64,000 nt of DNA from NCBI RefSeq assembly GCF_028649395.1, contig NZ_JAQSUW010000014.1, forward strand, positions 247,131 through 311,130. The letters run 5' to 3'. Numbering within the stretch: position 1 is the first letter of the stretch; each line of letters opens with the position of its first letter. The notes under the pieces were generated by a model. It searched no databases. It was not told where the DNA came from and was given only the letters and a program-made list of their open reading frames with translations. This DNA is from Pseudomonas sp. Gutcm_11s. Lineage in GTDB: Bacteria > Pseudomonadota > Gammaproteobacteria > Pseudomonadales > Pseudomonadaceae. Shown here one piece after another: positions 10,168 to 20,220 of this stretch. Both the position numbers and the translations under genes were made by a program.

Positions 10168-13100
10168 ACCTCTCCGCGCCCTTTATCCGCCGGCCGGTAG
10201 CGACCCTGCTGCTGAGCCTGGCGATCATCCTCGCCGGGCTGGTCAGCTTCCGACTGCTGTCGGTGGCGCCGCTGCCGAACATGGACTTCCCGGCCATCGT
10301 CATCAGCGCCAACCTGCCGGGCGCCAGCCCGCAGACCATGGCCTCCAGCGTCGCCACGCCGCTGGAACGGGCGCTGGGCAGCATCGCCGGCATCAGCGAG
10401 ATGACCAGCCGCAGCGCCCAGGGCAACACGCGGATCATCATCCTGTTCGAGATCGGGCGGAACGTGGACGCCGCCGCCCGTGAGGTGCAGGCGGCGATCA
10501 ACGCCTCGCGCAACCTGCTGCCCAGCGGCATGCGCACCATGCCGACCTACGAGAAATTCAACCCGTCGCAGGCACCGATCATGGTGCTGTCGCTGACCTC
10601 GCCGCAGCTGGACAAGAGCCAGCTGTACGACCTGGCTTCCACGGTGATCGCGCAGAAGCTGTCGCAGGTCCAGGGCGTGGGCAAGATCGAGATCGGCGGC
10701 AGTTCGCTGCCGGCCGTGCGCGTGGAGCTGGAACCGCGCTTGCTCGACCAGTACGGCGTGGCCCTGGACGAGGTGCGCACGGCCATCGCCGAGGCCAACC
10801 GCGACCGGCCCAAGGGCGACCTGTCCGATGCCGACCGCCATTGGCAGATCCAGGCCAACGACCAGATGCACAAGGCGGCCGAGTACCAGGACCTGATCAT
10901 CCGCTACCAGAACAACGCCCCGGTACGCCTGAGTGATGTGGCCAAGGTCCGCGACTCGGTGGAGAACCGCTACAACTCCGGTTTCTACAACGACGAGAAG
11001 GCCGTGCTGCTGGTGGTCAACCGCCAGCCGGGCGCCAACATCATCCAGACCATCGAGGACATCCGCCGTGACCTGCCAGCCCTGGAGGCGGTAATGCCGG
11101 CCAGCGCCAAGCTGGAAGTGGCCATGGATCGCTCGCCGGTGATCCGCGCCAGCCTGCACGAGGCCGAGCGCACGCTGCTGATCGCGGTCGGCCTGGTGAT
11201 CATGGTGGTGTTCCTGTTCCTCGGCCGCTGGCGCGCCTCGCTGATTCCGGCGCTGGCGGTGCCGGTGTCGCTGGTCGGCACCTTTGCCGTGATGTACCTG
11301 CTGGACTTCTCGCTGAACAACCTGTCGCTGATGGCGTTGATCATCTGCACCGGCCTGGTGGTGGACGACGCCATCGTCGTGCTGGAGAACATCTCGCGGC
11401 ACATCGAGGCCGGCGAGAAGCCCATGGCCGCGGCCTTCAAGGGCGCGGAGGAGGTGGGCTTCACCCTGCTGTCGATGAACCTGTCGCTGGTGGCGGTGTT
11501 CCTCTCCATCCTGTTCATGGGCGGCATCGTCGGCAGCCTGTTCGGCGAGTTTGCCGTGACCCTGACGGCGGCCATCCTCATCTCGCTGGCCGTGTCCCTG
11601 ACGCTCACGCCGATGCTTTGCTCGCGCTGGCTCAAGGCCGAGGAAGAGGAGCGCGAACCGAGCCGCCTGCAGCAGGTCGGTGCGCGGGTGCAGGAGCGCG
11701 TGCTGGCCTTCTACGGGCGCAGCCTGGACTGGGCTCTGGCGCATTCTCGGCTGACCCTGACCGTCCTGCTGCTGACCATCTTCGGCAACTTCTACCTGTT
11801 CGCCACGGTGCCGAAGAGCCTGGTCCCCGAGCAGGACACCGGCCAGTTGATCGGTTTCGTGCGCGGCGACGATGGTCTGTCGTTCCAGGTCATGCAGCCG
11901 AAGATGGACGCCTTCCGCGACGGCCTGCTGGCGGACCCGGCGATCCACAGCGTGGCCGGCTTCATCGGCGGCGAGAGCGGCATCAACAACGCCTTCCTGG
12001 TGGTGCGCCTGAAGCCGATTGCCGAACGCGACGCTTCCTCGCGCGAGGTGATGGACCGCCTGCGCCAGAACCTGCCCAAGGTGCCTGGCGCGCGGCTGAT
12101 GCTGATGGCCGACCAGGATCTGCAGTTCGGTGGCCGCCAGGGCCGCAGCTCGGAGAACGAGTACGTACTGCTGGCCAGCGAGATGGGCCAGTTGAAGGAG
12201 TGGCTGCCCAAGGTGCGCGACACCCTGGCCAAGCTGCCGGAGCTGACCGATATCGACGCCAACGAGGGCGAGGGCGCCCAGCAGATCAACCTGGTGGTGG
12301 ATCGCACCACGGCGCAGCGCCTGGGCGTGGACATGGCGATGATCACCAGCGTGCTGAACAACGCCTTCAGCCAGCGGCAGATTTCCACCATCTACGAGAC
12401 GCTCAACCAGTACAGCGTGGTGATGGAGATCGACCCGAAATACGCCCAGTACCCGGAGGCGCTCGACCAGATCCAGGTGATCTCCGCCGACGGTGCGCGC
12501 GTGCCGCTGTCCGGCTTCGCCCGCTGGGAGCGCAGCCTGGAAGAGGATCGGGTCAACCACCAGGGCCAGTTCGCTGCCGAGAGCATCGGCTACAGCCTGG
12601 CGCCAGACGTGAGTCAGGACCAGGCCAACGCGGCGATCCGCAAGGCGGTGGCTGAGCTCAACATGCCCATCGAGGTGCAGGGCCTGCTCGGCGGTACCGG
12701 CGGCCAGTTCGAGAAGGAGGCCCAGGGCCAGCCGGTGATGCTGCTGATCGCCCTGCTGGTGGTGTACATCGTCCTCGGCATCCTCTACGAGAGCTACATC
12801 CACCCGCTGACCATTCTCTCCACGCTGCCCTCGGCCGGCGTCGGCGCGCTGGCGGCGATCCTGCTCACCTGCGGCGAGTTCAGCATGATTTCGCTGCTCG
12901 GCCTGTTCCTGCTGATCGGCGTGGTGAAGAAGAACGCCATCCTGATGATCGACCTGGCCCTGGAGCTGGAGCGCAAGGAACACCTGAGCCCGCAGGAGTC
13001 GATCCGCCGCGCCTGCCTGCTGCGCTTCCGGCCGATCATGATGACCACCCTGGCCGCGATGCTCGGCGCGCTGCCATTGCTGATGGGCCAAGCCGAGGGC

Positions 13101-13271
13101 GCCGAGATGCGCCAGCCGCTGGGCCTGGCGATCGTCGGCGGCCTGGTGCTCAGCCAGCTGCTTACCCTCTACACCACCCCGGTGGTCTACCTGTATCTCG
13201 ACCGTCTGCGCCATCGGGTCAACCGCTGGCGTGGCGTGCGCACTGACGCCGCCCTGGAAACTCCGCTATGA
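10164..13271 (+). CDS. muxC: MuxC, second RND multidrug efflux transporter subunit
   Basis: The 1035-residue RND permease is paralogous to the preceding gene. It retains the helix-4 acid pair in [13 protein letters not shown] and the [16 protein letters not shown] segment. Tandem, non-identical RND genes are the hallmark of MdtBC/MuxBC pumps, where both subunits are needed in the trimer. It starts inside the muxB stop (ATGA) and ends in the opmB start (ATGA), so the operon is one translationally coupled unit. Confidence 0.92.
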   Translation: MNLSAPFIRRPVATLLLSLAIILAGLVSFRLLSVAPLPNMDFPAIVISANLPGASPQTMASSVATPLERALGSIAGISEMTSRSAQGNTRIIILFEIGRNVDAAAREVQAAINASRNLLPSGMRTMPTYEKFNPSQAPIMVLSLTSPQLDKSQLYDLASTVIAQKLSQVQGVGKIEIGGSSLPAVRVELEPRLLDQYGVALDEVRTAIAEANRDRPKGDLSDADRHWQIQANDQMHKAAEYQDLIIRYQNNAPVRLSDVAKVRDSVENRYNSGFYNDEKAVLLVVNRQPGANIIQTIEDIRRDLPALEAVMPASAKLEVAMDRSPVIRASLHEAERTLLIAVGLVIMVVFLFLGRWRASLIPALAVPVSLVGTFAVMYLLDFSLNNLSLMALIICTGLVVDDAIVVLENISRHIEAGEKPMAAAFKGAEEVGFTLLSMNLSLVAVFLSILFMGGIVGSLFGEFAVTLTAAILISLAVSLTLTPMLCSRWLKAEEEEREPSRLQQVGARVQERVLAFYGRSLDWALAHSRLTLTVLLLTIFGNFYLFATVPKSLVPEQDTGQLIGFVRGDDGLSFQVMQPKMDAFRDGLLADPAIHSVAGFIGGESGINNAFLVVRLKPIAERDASSREVMDRLRQNLPKVPGARLMLMADQDLQFGGRQGRSSENEYVLLASEMGQLKEWLPKVRDTLAKLPELTDIDANEGEGAQQINLVVDRTTAQRLGVDMAMITSVLNNAFSQRQISTIYETLNQYSVVMEIDPKYAQYPEALDQIQVISADGARVPLSGFARWERSLEEDRVNHQGQFAAESIGYSLAPDVSQDQANAAIRKAVAELNMPIEVQGLLGGTGGQFEKEAQGQPVMLLIALLVVYIVLGILYESYIHPLTILSTLPSAGVGALAAILLTCGEFSMISLLGLFLLIGVVKKNAILMIDLALELERKEHLSPQESIRRACLLRFRPIMMTTLAAMLGALPLLMGQAEGAEMRQPLGLAIVGGLVLSQLLTLYTTPVVYLYLDRLRHRVNRWRGVRTDAALETPL

Positions 13272-14719
13272 AGTCCACATTGCCCCGCATTTCCTTCCTG
13301 TTCGCTGCCCTGGCCATGGCCGGCTGCGCCGTCGGCCCGGACTACCTGCGCCCGGATAGCGCGCCGTCAGCCGAGTTCAAACAGGCTGCCGGCTGGAAGT
13401 CCGCTGCGCCGGCCGATACCGCGCTGCGCGGCGACTGGTGGAAGCTCTACGGCGATGCCGAGCTGGACGCCCTGGTCGAGCGTCTGGACGCCAACAACCA
13501 GAGCCTGGCCTCGGCTGCGGCCCAGTACCGTCAGGCCCAGGCGCTGGTGCGTGGCGCGCGGGCCGGCTTCTTCCCGACCGTCGGCCTCAATACCGGCGTG
13601 ACCCGCGCCGGCCAGGGCGGCGGCGACAGCACCATCGGCACCACTGGCGGCATCAGCGTCAGTGGCGGTGGCCAGTCGCAGGTTTCCAAGAGCTACGAGG
13701 CCAGCCTCGGTGTGAGCTGGGAGCTGGACCTGTGGGGCAAGCTGCGTCGCCAGCTGGAGTCGGAGAACGCCGGCCTCGATGCCAGCAGTGCCGACCTGGC
13801 CGGCGTGCGCCTGAGCCAGCAGTCCGAACTGGTACAGAACTACCTGCAGCTGCGCGTGCTGGACCAGCAGAAGCGTCTGCTCGACGAGACGGTGGCGGCC
13901 TACAAGCAGGCCTTCCGCATCGCCGAGAATCAGTACAAGGCCGGCATCGTGCCGAAGTCCGACGTGACCCAGGCGCTGACCCAGCTCAAGGGCACCGAGG
14001 CCGAGGCGGTGGATCTGGAATATCAGCGTGCCCAGCTGGAGCATGCGATTGCCGTGCTGGTCGGCGTGGCGCCTTCCGAGTTCGAACTGGCGGTGCGTGA
14101 TGATGTGCCGGCGTTGCCCAGCGTGCCGGTCAGCCTGCCATCGACCCTGCTGGAGCGGCGCCCCGACGTGGCGGCCGCCGAGCGCCGGGTGATGGCCGCC
14201 AATGCCGAGATCGGCGTGGCCGAGGCCGCCTACTATCCGGAGCTGAGCCTGTCCGCCAGCGGCGGCTACCGCAGCGGCGGCCTGGACAACTGGATCAGCT
14301 CGCCCAACCGCTTCTGGTCCATCGGCCCGGCCTTCGCCCTCAACCTGTTCGACGGCGGCCTGATCCGCTCCCGCGTCGAACAGGCCGAGGCCAGCTACGA
14401 CCAGACCGTGGCTGACTACCGGCAGACGGTGCTGGGCAGCTTCCGCGAAGTGGAGGATTACCTGGTGCAGCTGGCCGTGCTGGAGCGCGAGGCGGTGGTG
14501 CAGCAGGAGGCGCTGGACGCCGCGCGCGAATCGCTGCGGCTGATGCTCAACCAGTACCGCGCCGGTACCGTGGAGTTCACCGATGTGGTCACGGTACAGA
14601 CCACCGCGCTGTCCAACGAACGCACCCGTCTGACCCTGCAGGGCAGCCGCCTGACCGCCAGCGTGCAGCTGATCGCTGCCCTCGGTGGTGGCTGGCAGGG
14701 GCTGCCAGTCGAGGAATAG
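13268..14719 (+). CDS. opmB: OpmB, outer-membrane factor lipoprotein of the MuxABC pump
   Basis: The 483-residue protein has a lipoprotein signal peptide with lipobox LAMAGC (Cys about residue 20) and the VGPDYLRP start typical of OprM/NodT-family channels. Two outer-membrane-efflux repeats follow. It is the exit duct for MuxABC. It overlaps muxC by four bases and is the last gene of the operon. A minus-strand gene converges on it. Confidence 0.93.
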   Translation: MKSTLPRISFLFAALAMAGCAVGPDYLRPDSAPSAEFKQAAGWKSAAPADTALRGDWWKLYGDAELDALVERLDANNQSLASAAAQYRQAQALVRGARAGFFPTVGLNTGVTRAGQGGGDSTIGTTGGISVSGGGQSQVSKSYEASLGVSWELDLWGKLRRQLESENAGLDASSADLAGVRLSQQSELVQNYLQLRVLDQQKRLLDETVAAYKQAFRIAENQYKAGIVPKSDVTQALTQLKGTEAEAVDLEYQRAQLEHAIAVLVGVAPSEFELAVRDDVPALPSVPVSLPSTLLERRPDVAAAERRVMAANAEIGVAEAAYYPELSLSASGGYRSGGLDNWISSPNRFWSIGPAFALNLFDGGLIRSRVEQAEASYDQTVADYRQTVLGSFREVEDYLVQLAVLEREAVVQQEALDAARESLRLMLNQYRAGTVEFTDVVTVQTTALSNERTRLTLQGSRLTASVQLIAALGGGWQGLPVEE

Positions 14720-14731
14720 CTCGGAAACCGT

Positions 14732-14774
14732 CTGCGATCTCGCTGCCGTTACACCGACGCGCAGCAGATCGCAG
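14732..14774. terminator. Imperfect hairpin between convergent opmB and the SnoaL-like gene
   Basis: CTGCGATCT (14732) pairs with AGATCGCAG (14766-14774), and an inner CTGC pairs with GCAG around a small bulge. It sits exactly between two convergent genes and could terminate both, but there is no T-tract on either strand. Confidence 0.35.
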
Positions 14775-14780
14775 GCAGGG

Positions 14781-15230
14781 TCAAGGCTGGATGGTCGCCT
14801 CGATACGCACGATTTTCGGTTCGCCGTCGATCAGGCGCAGGCTGGCGGTCTCCTGCATGCCGGTGCTCATCTCGTGGCCCTGCATGCTCAGGGTTTCCTT
14901 GGTGGTGTCCTTGACCGTGGCGCTCTGGCCGTCCGCGGCGATCTCGATCGACTCGATGGCCACTTCCATGCGGTAGCTGTCCAGGCCGCCCCAGCCCTGC
15001 TGGAGCAGCTGGCGGTATTTGCCGGCGTCGAGCTCGATGCTGCCGGTGGGTGCGCTGATATGAATGCGCACGTCGTCGCTCATGTGCGCCAGGGTGGCGT
15101 CGATGTCACGTTTCGAGGCGTCGGCCGCTACCTGCTCGTACAGGCTGCGGATACTGGCTTCGGTCAGCTCCGAATCGGCATGGGCGAGCGGGGCGAACAG
15201 GCAGAGCAGGGACAGCGCGAGCTTTTTCAT
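14781..15230 (-). CDS. Secreted SnoaL/NTF2-like domain protein of unknown function
   Basis: The 149-residue product begins with a clear signal peptide (MKKLALSLLCLFAPLAHA), so it is predicted to be periplasmic. A longer in-frame reading begins further upstream. The ATG at 15230 was chosen because it has the AAGGAAGG ribosome-binding site and the signal peptide. The mature part alternates helix and beta-strand as in the nuclear transport factor 2 fold (LYEQVAADASKRDIDATLAHMS). No catalytic residues can be assigned. It is probably a single-gene unit. Confidence 0.75.
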   Translation of the reverse strand: MKKLALSLLCLFAPLAHADSELTEASIRSLYEQVAADASKRDIDATLAHMSDDVRIHISAPTGSIELDAGKYRQLLQQGWGGLDSYRMEVAIESIEIAADGQSATVKDTTKETLSMQGHEMSTGMQETASLRLIDGEPKIVRIEATIQP

Positions 15231-15319
15231 GGACCTTCCTTGAGCGGCGGGGATACGGATTGCCGATGCTAGCGGCATAGCGCCGGCAAAAGGAACCCCG
15301 TGGCCGTGCAAGCTGTGGA

Positions 15320-15979
15320 TCAGTCCCGATCCGGTGCGCCCAGCGGGAAGAACGCCCGGTAGGGCCGCGCCTCATCCACGGCGCGGGTGAAGGAGGGGCG
15401 CTGCAACAGGCGCTGGCGATAGGCGCGTAGGGTAGGGAAGGCCTCGCCAATCGGCTGGGTCCAGTCGGCGTAGAACAGGAAGGGCCCGGCCGCACAGTCT
15501 GCCAGGCTGAAGCTGTCGCCGGCAGCCCAGGTGCGCCCCTGCAGGCGTTGCTCCAGCCAGGCGTAGGCGGTGTCCAGCATCCGCCGCGCCTCGCTCACGC
15601 CGTAGGCATCGCGCTCGCCCTCCTGGCGCAGGGCATCGAACACGCATTTCTGCTGGGGCGTGGAGATGTAGTTGTCGAACACCCGGTCCATCAGGCGCAC
15701 TTCCAGGGCCTGGATCGGGTCGGCGGGGATCAGGCGCACCGGGCCGGGGTGGCGCAGCTGCAGATGCTCGATGATGACGCTCGACTCCAGCACCGGCTGG
15801 CCATCGTCCAGCAGCAGCGGAAAGCGCCGCAGCGGCCAGAGCTCCGTCAGGCGCTGCATGTTCTGTGGCTGCTCCGGCGCCAGCAGCCGGTACTCGAACG
15901 GCGTGTCGTTCTCGTAGAGGGCGATCAGCACCTTCTGGCAGTAGGACGAGAAGGGGTGAGCGAAGAGTTCCAGGGCCAT
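15320..15979 (-). CDS. Glutathione S-transferase family protein
   Basis: This 219-residue protein has an N-terminal thioredoxin-like domain beginning ELFAHPFSSYCQKV, with the candidate catalytic Ser/Cys, and ESSVIIEHL where the gamma-glutamyl-binding segment lies. An all-helical C-terminal domain follows. GSTs conjugate or transfer glutathione in detoxification, and the substrate here is unknown. The start at 15979 follows GGAG and gives the usual domain boundary. It lies 49 bases downstream of the LysR gene on the same strand, so the two are probably co-transcribed. Confidence 0.88.
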   Translation of the reverse strand: MALELFAHPFSSYCQKVLIALYENDTPFEYRLLAPEQPQNMQRLTELWPLRRFPLLLDDGQPVLESSVIIEHLQLRHPGPVRLIPADPIQALEVRLMDRVFDNYISTPQQKCVFDALRQEGERDAYGVSEARRMLDTAYAWLEQRLQGRTWAAGDSFSLADCAAGPFLFYADWTQPIGEAFPTLRAYRQRLLQRPSFTRAVDEARPYRAFFPLGAPDRD

Positions 15980-16028
15980 GCTGCGCGTCTCCGTGGGTGA
16001 GGTTACTGCTGGTCGAATGAGGGCTGGC

Positions 16029-16931
16029 TCAATCGACAGTCGCCGTACGCTCCTGCTGTACTTCCTCGGCCAGCCAGTCCAGCAGCGCCTTGACCGCCGG
16101 CTGGCGTTCGCGTCCCGGTACGCACAATGCCAGGTAGGGCGCGCCGGGCAGGCTGATATCGGTGCGATAGGGCTGCAGCAGGCCGCTGGCCACGTTGTCC
16201 GACACCAGCACCGAGCTGGCCAGTACCAGACCCTGGCCGGCGATGGCGGCCTGCAGAGCGTAGTGCTCGTCCGGATAGTCGCGGCAGGTCGCCGCGCCAA
16301 CCCAGTCCTCGCCAGCCAAGTCCGCCCAGCTTTGCCAGGTCGGCAGGCCGGCCAAGGGTGCATCCCAGCCTACGCCGATCAGCTCCGGCCGGCGCGTTGC
16401 CATGTCTGCCAGCAGCTGCGGCGCGGCATAGGCGGCGAAGTGCTCATCCATCAGCGTCTGCTGGTGGAACTGCGGGTATTCGTCCAGGCCGCAGCGGATC
16501 ACCAGGTCGAGGCTGGCATCGCGCTCCAGATCGACCAGTTCGTTGCTGGTCTCGATGCGCACGCGGATGCCGGGATGGCGCCGATAGAAGCGGCCGAGGC
16601 GGGGTACCAGCCACAGCGCGGCGAAGGCCGGCATGGTGTTGAGGCTGACGCATTGCTCGCCACTCGGCGGCTTCAGGGCGTTGAGGCTGCGGTCGATCTC
16701 CAGCAAGGCGCCATGCAGGCTGCGCTGCAGTTTCTCGCCGGCTTCGCTCAGGCGCACGCCGCGCCCCAGGCGCTCGAACAGCAGGGTGCCGAGCCACTGC
16801 TCGAGGCCACGGATCTGGTGCGATACGGCGGTAGGGGTGACGTTCAGCTCCAGCGCGGCAGCGCGGAAGCTGGCCAGACGGGCCGCCGACTCGAAGGTGC
16901 GCAGGGCGGTGAGGGGAATGCGAGCGAACAT
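16029..16931 (-). CDS. LysR-family transcriptional regulator (GcvA-like)
   Basis: The 300-residue protein has an N-terminal winged helix-turn-helix (about residues 6-65; FRAAALELNVTPTAVSHQIRGLE) and a periplasmic-binding-like effector domain, the standard LTTR layout. The HTH wording resembles the GcvA subgroup. It is divergent from the PACE efflux gene at 17052 and precedes the GST, so it may control either or both. No clear T-N11-A operator could be chosen in the 120-base gap. Confidence 0.9.
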   Translation of the reverse strand: MFARIPLTALRTFESAARLASFRAAALELNVTPTAVSHQIRGLEQWLGTLLFERLGRGVRLSEAGEKLQRSLHGALLEIDRSLNALKPPSGEQCVSLNTMPAFAALWLVPRLGRFYRRHPGIRVRIETSNELVDLERDASLDLVIRCGLDEYPQFHQQTLMDEHFAAYAAPQLLADMATRRPELIGVGWDAPLAGLPTWQSWADLAGEDWVGAATCRDYPDEHYALQAAIAGQGLVLASSVLVSDNVASGLLQPYRTDISLPGAPYLALCVPGRERQPAVKALLDWLAEEVQQERTATVD

Positions 16932-17051
16932 GCCTGCCTCTACAACTGGTGAGTTGAATTCATCTCGGCGGACTATAGGTCATTTGTCCGCAGCAGGCTT
17001 CAAGCTTAGATTTCGCGCCATTAAGGCAATCCGCAACGGATGAGGTGAGAT

Positions 17052-17486
17052 ATGCAAGGGGCGAAGAGAAAGGTCGTGCAGGCGCTGCTCTATGAGCTTG
17101 TCGCTGCGCTGTTCGTCGCGCCGGTGATCGCCTGGGGCTTCGACGAGAGCCTGACCTACTCCAGCACCCTGGCGCTGCTGCTGTCGCTGGTGGCACTGAG
17201 CTGGAACATGCTGTTCAACACCCTCTTCGAATACTGGGAGGCGCGTCAGGTGCGACGTAGCCGCACCCTGGGCCGGCGCGTGCTGCACTCGCTGGGCTTC
17301 GAGGGTGGCCTGGTCGTGCTGCTGGTACCGCTGATGGCCTGGTGGCTGGACATTTCCTGGCTGCAGGCTCTGGCTACCGATATCGGTCTGCTGGTGTTCT
17401 TCTTTTTCTATGCCTTCGTATTCCAGTGGGCCTTCGATGCGCTCTTCGGCGTACCGGCTTCCGCCATGGAGGCATGCCGGGGCTGA
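17052..17486 (+). CDS. PACE-family efflux transporter (AceI-like, bacterial transmembrane pair)
   Basis: The 144-residue protein has four predicted transmembrane helices arranged as two tandem pairs. It keeps the acidic residue of helix 1 at E15 (ALLYELVAALFVAP), the position known to be essential in AceI, and the WNMLFNTLFEYWEAR motif after helix 2. PACE proteins export small cationic biocides or polyamines by proton antiport. A GAGGTGAGAT ribosome-binding site precedes the ATG. It is divergent from a LysR gene, a common arrangement for this family. Confidence 0.87.
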   Translation: MQGAKRKVVQALLYELVAALFVAPVIAWGFDESLTYSSTLALLLSLVALSWNMLFNTLFEYWEARQVRRSRTLGRRVLHSLGFEGGLVVLLVPLMAWWLDISWLQALATDIGLLVFFFFYAFVFQWAFDALFGVPASAMEACRG

Positions 17487-17589
17487 AAGCGAATAGGGCC
17501 GATTACCTGACTGCGAGGACGGGTTCGCTGGACGTGGCGTAGTGCTGGGCTAGGGTAAAGATGATTGCTAGCGGCAACTGGATGCCTCT

Positions 17590-18066
17590 ATGGATAGATT
17601 ATCTGTGCTGCCCTTCCGGCTAGCAGGACAGCACCTGGCGGTACCTCTGGACAGCGTGATCCGGGTGATCCCGGCCCTGCAGTGCATGCCATTGCCCGGG
17701 GCCCCGCAAACCGTCATCGGCCTGGCCAACGTGCACGGGCAGATCGTTCCCGTGGTGGACCTGGCAAGGCGCTTCGCCTGGCCGGCGACGCCGCTCGGCC
17801 TGTGGCAGCCATTTCTCTGGCTGCGCAGCCGTGCCCGCGAGTTGCTGGTGCCGGTGGAGCGGGTGGAGACGGCGACCCACTGCGAGCCGAGCGACCTGAT
17901 TCCTGCGGCCCAGCCACAGGTGCCCAGCGAACTGGTGCGCGGTGTGCTGCGCACCGAGGAAGGCCTGCTGCTGATCCAGGACATCGAGCAGGTGCTCTCG
18001 GATGCCGACGAGCTCGAACTGCAGCAGGCGCTGCATGCCAGAGGAGCGGGCCATGCGCCAGGCTGA
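17590..18066 (+). CDS. CheW-type coupling protein (WspB-like), first gene of a chemosensory operon
   Basis: The 158-residue protein is essentially a single CheW domain (FRLAGQHLAVPLDSVIRVIPAL ... VIGLANVHGQIVPVVDLARR). CheW proteins link receptors to the CheA kinase. The order CheW-CheR-CheW-CheA/REC-CheB matches wspB-wspC-wspD-wspE-wspF. The wspA chemoreceptor that should precede it is absent: the gene upstream is a PACE transporter. The ribosome-binding site is weak. The end overlaps the next gene by 14 bases. Confidence 0.85.
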   Translation: MDRLSVLPFRLAGQHLAVPLDSVIRVIPALQCMPLPGAPQTVIGLANVHGQIVPVVDLARRFAWPATPLGLWQPFLWLRSRARELLVPVERVETATHCEPSDLIPAAQPQVPSELVRGVLRTEEGLLLIQDIEQVLSDADELELQQALHARGAGHAPG

Positions 18067-19543
18067 GCCGATCTGCTCGCCGCGGCAGCTGGAGCTGCTG
18101 GCGAACAAGGTGCATCGGCACCTGGGCCTGGATTTTTCCGGCAACCGTCGGGCTGACCTGTTGCGGCGCCTGCGCCAGTTGGCGGAGAAACAGGACGGTG
18201 AACCCTCGCTCTGGCTCGAGCAGCTGGCCTTCGGCGATTGGGATGATGCGCAGATTCAACGCCTGATCCCCGCGTTCACCGTGGGCGAGACCTATTTCCG
18301 CCGCGATCCCGAGGCTTTCGAATGGCTGGCGCGCCAGCATCTGCGCCCCTTGCTGCAACGCCGCCGCGAGGCCGGCCAGTACCGGCTGCGAGTCTGGAGC
18401 GCGGCTTGCTGCACCGGCGAAGAGGCCTACAGCCTGCTGTTCATGCTCGACGAGTTGCTGGGTGGTGAGCGCGAACGCTGGACCGTGGAACTGCTGGCCA
18501 GCGACATCAATGGCAGTTTCCTCGCTCGGGCCGAGCAGGGTTGTTATGGACAGAACGCTTTTCGCCGCAACGAAGAGGCTTTTCGCAGCCGCTATTTCCA
18601 GGCCGAAGGCAATGCCTGGCGAGTGCGCCCGCAGTGGCGTGGGCGCATCCGCTTCCTGCAGCACAACCTGACCGCGGGGCCATTGCCTGACCCGCGCAGT
18701 AGCCTGATCGGCGTCGACCTGATCCTGTGTCGCAATGTCCTGATGTACTTCTCTGCCGAGCACGCCAGCGCGGCGCTGCGGGGCTTGCAAGCTTGCCTGA
18801 GCCCGGAGGGCATCCTGCTGCTCAGTGCGGTGGAGGCCGGTCTGGCCAGCCAGGCCGGGTTCAGTGGCTTCTGGGCGGGCAGCAACTATGCATTGGCTGC
18901 CGGCGGGCAAGGGCCGCGGCCGCTGCCTGCTATGCCGCCGGCTGTTGCCTACGAACCGACAACGAGCGCGAAGCTGGAGCGCGAATCCGTCATCGAACCG
19001 CCCGCAGTGCCTGTCGAGCCATCGCGGGAACAGCTCTGGCAGCATGCCGAGACGGCGCTGGAGCAGGGGCGTCACGAACTTGTGCGCACGGCGCTACAGG
19101 CCTATCTGGCCCAGTCGGGGCTGACGCCGAACCAGCGCTACGAGGCCTGCCTGCTGCAGGCACGCAGCTGGGCGGAGCAGCAGCGCAGCGCCGAGGCCAG
19201 GGAGTGGCTGCAGCGCGCTCAGGCGCTGGATCCTGCGGAACCACAGGCCTATTGGTTGCAGGCCATGCTGGCCCGCCATGAGGGTGACGTGCCGGCGGCG
19301 CTGCAGGCGCTGCACAAATTGCTGTACCTGGCGCCGGAGTGCCCCATGGCGCACTTCCAGCAGGGCTTGCTGCTGCGCGAAACGGGGCGTCGGCAGGCGG
19401 GGGACAAGTCGCTGCGTCGCTGCTGCCGTTTGCTGCAGGACGAAGCGCACGAGCCGTTGCAGTTCGCCGAAGGGCTGGGGCGTGACCAGCTGCGGAAGTT
19501 ATGCGAACAACTCCTGGGGGATGAGCCATGCCCACCTTCCTGA
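18053..19543 (+). CDS. CheR-family methyltransferase with C-terminal TPR repeats (WspC-like)
   Basis: The product is 496 residues. The start at 18053 was chosen for the GAGGAG site six bases upstream. It has an N-terminal CheR all-alpha domain (about 10-75), the SAM-binding methyltransferase domain (about 76-270; RVWSAACCTGEEAYSL and DLILCRNVLMYFS), and a C-terminal region of TPR-like helices (about 330-480). CheR methylates glutamates on chemoreceptors. TPR-bearing CheR is characteristic of WspC. No receptor substrate is encoded in the operon, so it must act on one encoded elsewhere. Confidence 0.88.
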   Translation: MRQAEPICSPRQLELLANKVHRHLGLDFSGNRRADLLRRLRQLAEKQDGEPSLWLEQLAFGDWDDAQIQRLIPAFTVGETYFRRDPEAFEWLARQHLRPLLQRRREAGQYRLRVWSAACCTGEEAYSLLFMLDELLGGERERWTVELLASDINGSFLARAEQGCYGQNAFRRNEEAFRSRYFQAEGNAWRVRPQWRGRIRFLQHNLTAGPLPDPRSSLIGVDLILCRNVLMYFSAEHASAALRGLQACLSPEGILLLSAVEAGLASQAGFSGFWAGSNYALAAGGQGPRPLPAMPPAVAYEPTTSAKLERESVIEPPAVPVEPSREQLWQHAETALEQGRHELVRTALQAYLAQSGLTPNQRYEACLLQARSWAEQQRSAEAREWLQRAQALDPAEPQAYWLQAMLARHEGDVPAALQALHKLLYLAPECPMAHFQQGLLLRETGRRQAGDKSLRRCCRLLQDEAHEPLQFAEGLGRDQLRKLCEQLLGDEPCPPS

Positions 19544-20136
19544 ACGACGAGCAGCGCTGGGAGCAACTGCGCGAGCGCCTGGCCGAGTTCGAGCAGCGCA
19601 TCGACGAGGGCTTCGCCCCGGACCTCCAGCAACGCGAGGAGCGCTTGCAGGCGCGTAGCCGCGAGTGGGCTCGCAGCTTGCAGGAGGAACGCCCGGACAG
19701 CCTGATCGAAGTGCTGTGCTTCACCCTCGGCGAGGAGGTCTATGCGGTGGAGAGCCGCTATGTGGTGGCGGCGTTGCCGTTGCCACAGTTCACTCCCTTG
19801 CCGGGTACGCCGCCCTTTGTCCTGGGCATAGTCGGGGTGCGCGGGCACATCGTCTCGGTGCTGGACCTGCGGGTGTTCTTCGAACTGCCGATCGAGGGGC
19901 TGTCGGACAAGAACTACCTGGTGGTGCTGCGCAGCCCGGACATGGAGTTCGGCCTGCTGGCGGACCGCATTCGCGGCATCGAACAGCTGCGCCGTGACAG
20001 CCTGCAGAGCGAGCTGGCCAACCTTACCGGCATCCGCGCGCGCTACCTGCTGGGCGTGACCCCGGACCAGAAGACCGTGCTGGATGGTGCGCGCCTGCTG
20101 GCCGATCCCGATCTGCAGATTCGTGACGACGATTAA
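19528..20136 (+). CDS. CheW-type coupling protein with N-terminal helical extension (WspD-like)
   Basis: The 202-residue protein has about 55 residues of charged helix, probably coiled coil (FEQRIDEGFAPDLQQREERL), before a CheW domain (LCFTLGEEVYAVESRYVVAA ... GIVGVRGHIVSVLDLR). A second CheW after CheR is the WspD position. It overlaps the CheR gene by 16 bases and has GGGGGATGA as its ribosome-binding site. Two distinct CheW proteins suggest a mixed signalling array. Confidence 0.87.
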   Translation: MPTFLNDEQRWEQLRERLAEFEQRIDEGFAPDLQQREERLQARSREWARSLQEERPDSLIEVLCFTLGEEVYAVESRYVVAALPLPQFTPLPGTPPFVLGIVGVRGHIVSVLDLRVFFELPIEGLSDKNYLVVLRSPDMEFGLLADRIRGIEQLRRDSLQSELANLTGIRARYLLGVTPDQKTVLDGARLLADPDLQIRDDD

Positions 20137-20220
20137 GCGATATGGAGGGCAGGATGCCGAGTAGCCACCCGCGACCACCGCAGACTTCGCGCTGCGGTCG
20201 CCTGACGAGCCGAGGCCGCC

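Noticed and set aside
10095-13214. Very long minus-strand open frame of over 1000 codons antisense to muxC
   Set aside because: Its composition is Gln/His/Arg-rich low-complexity, it has no family resemblance and no ribosome-binding site. It is the usual codon-usage shadow of a GC-rich gene, as are the long antisense frames opposite the rsb, glg and tre genes.
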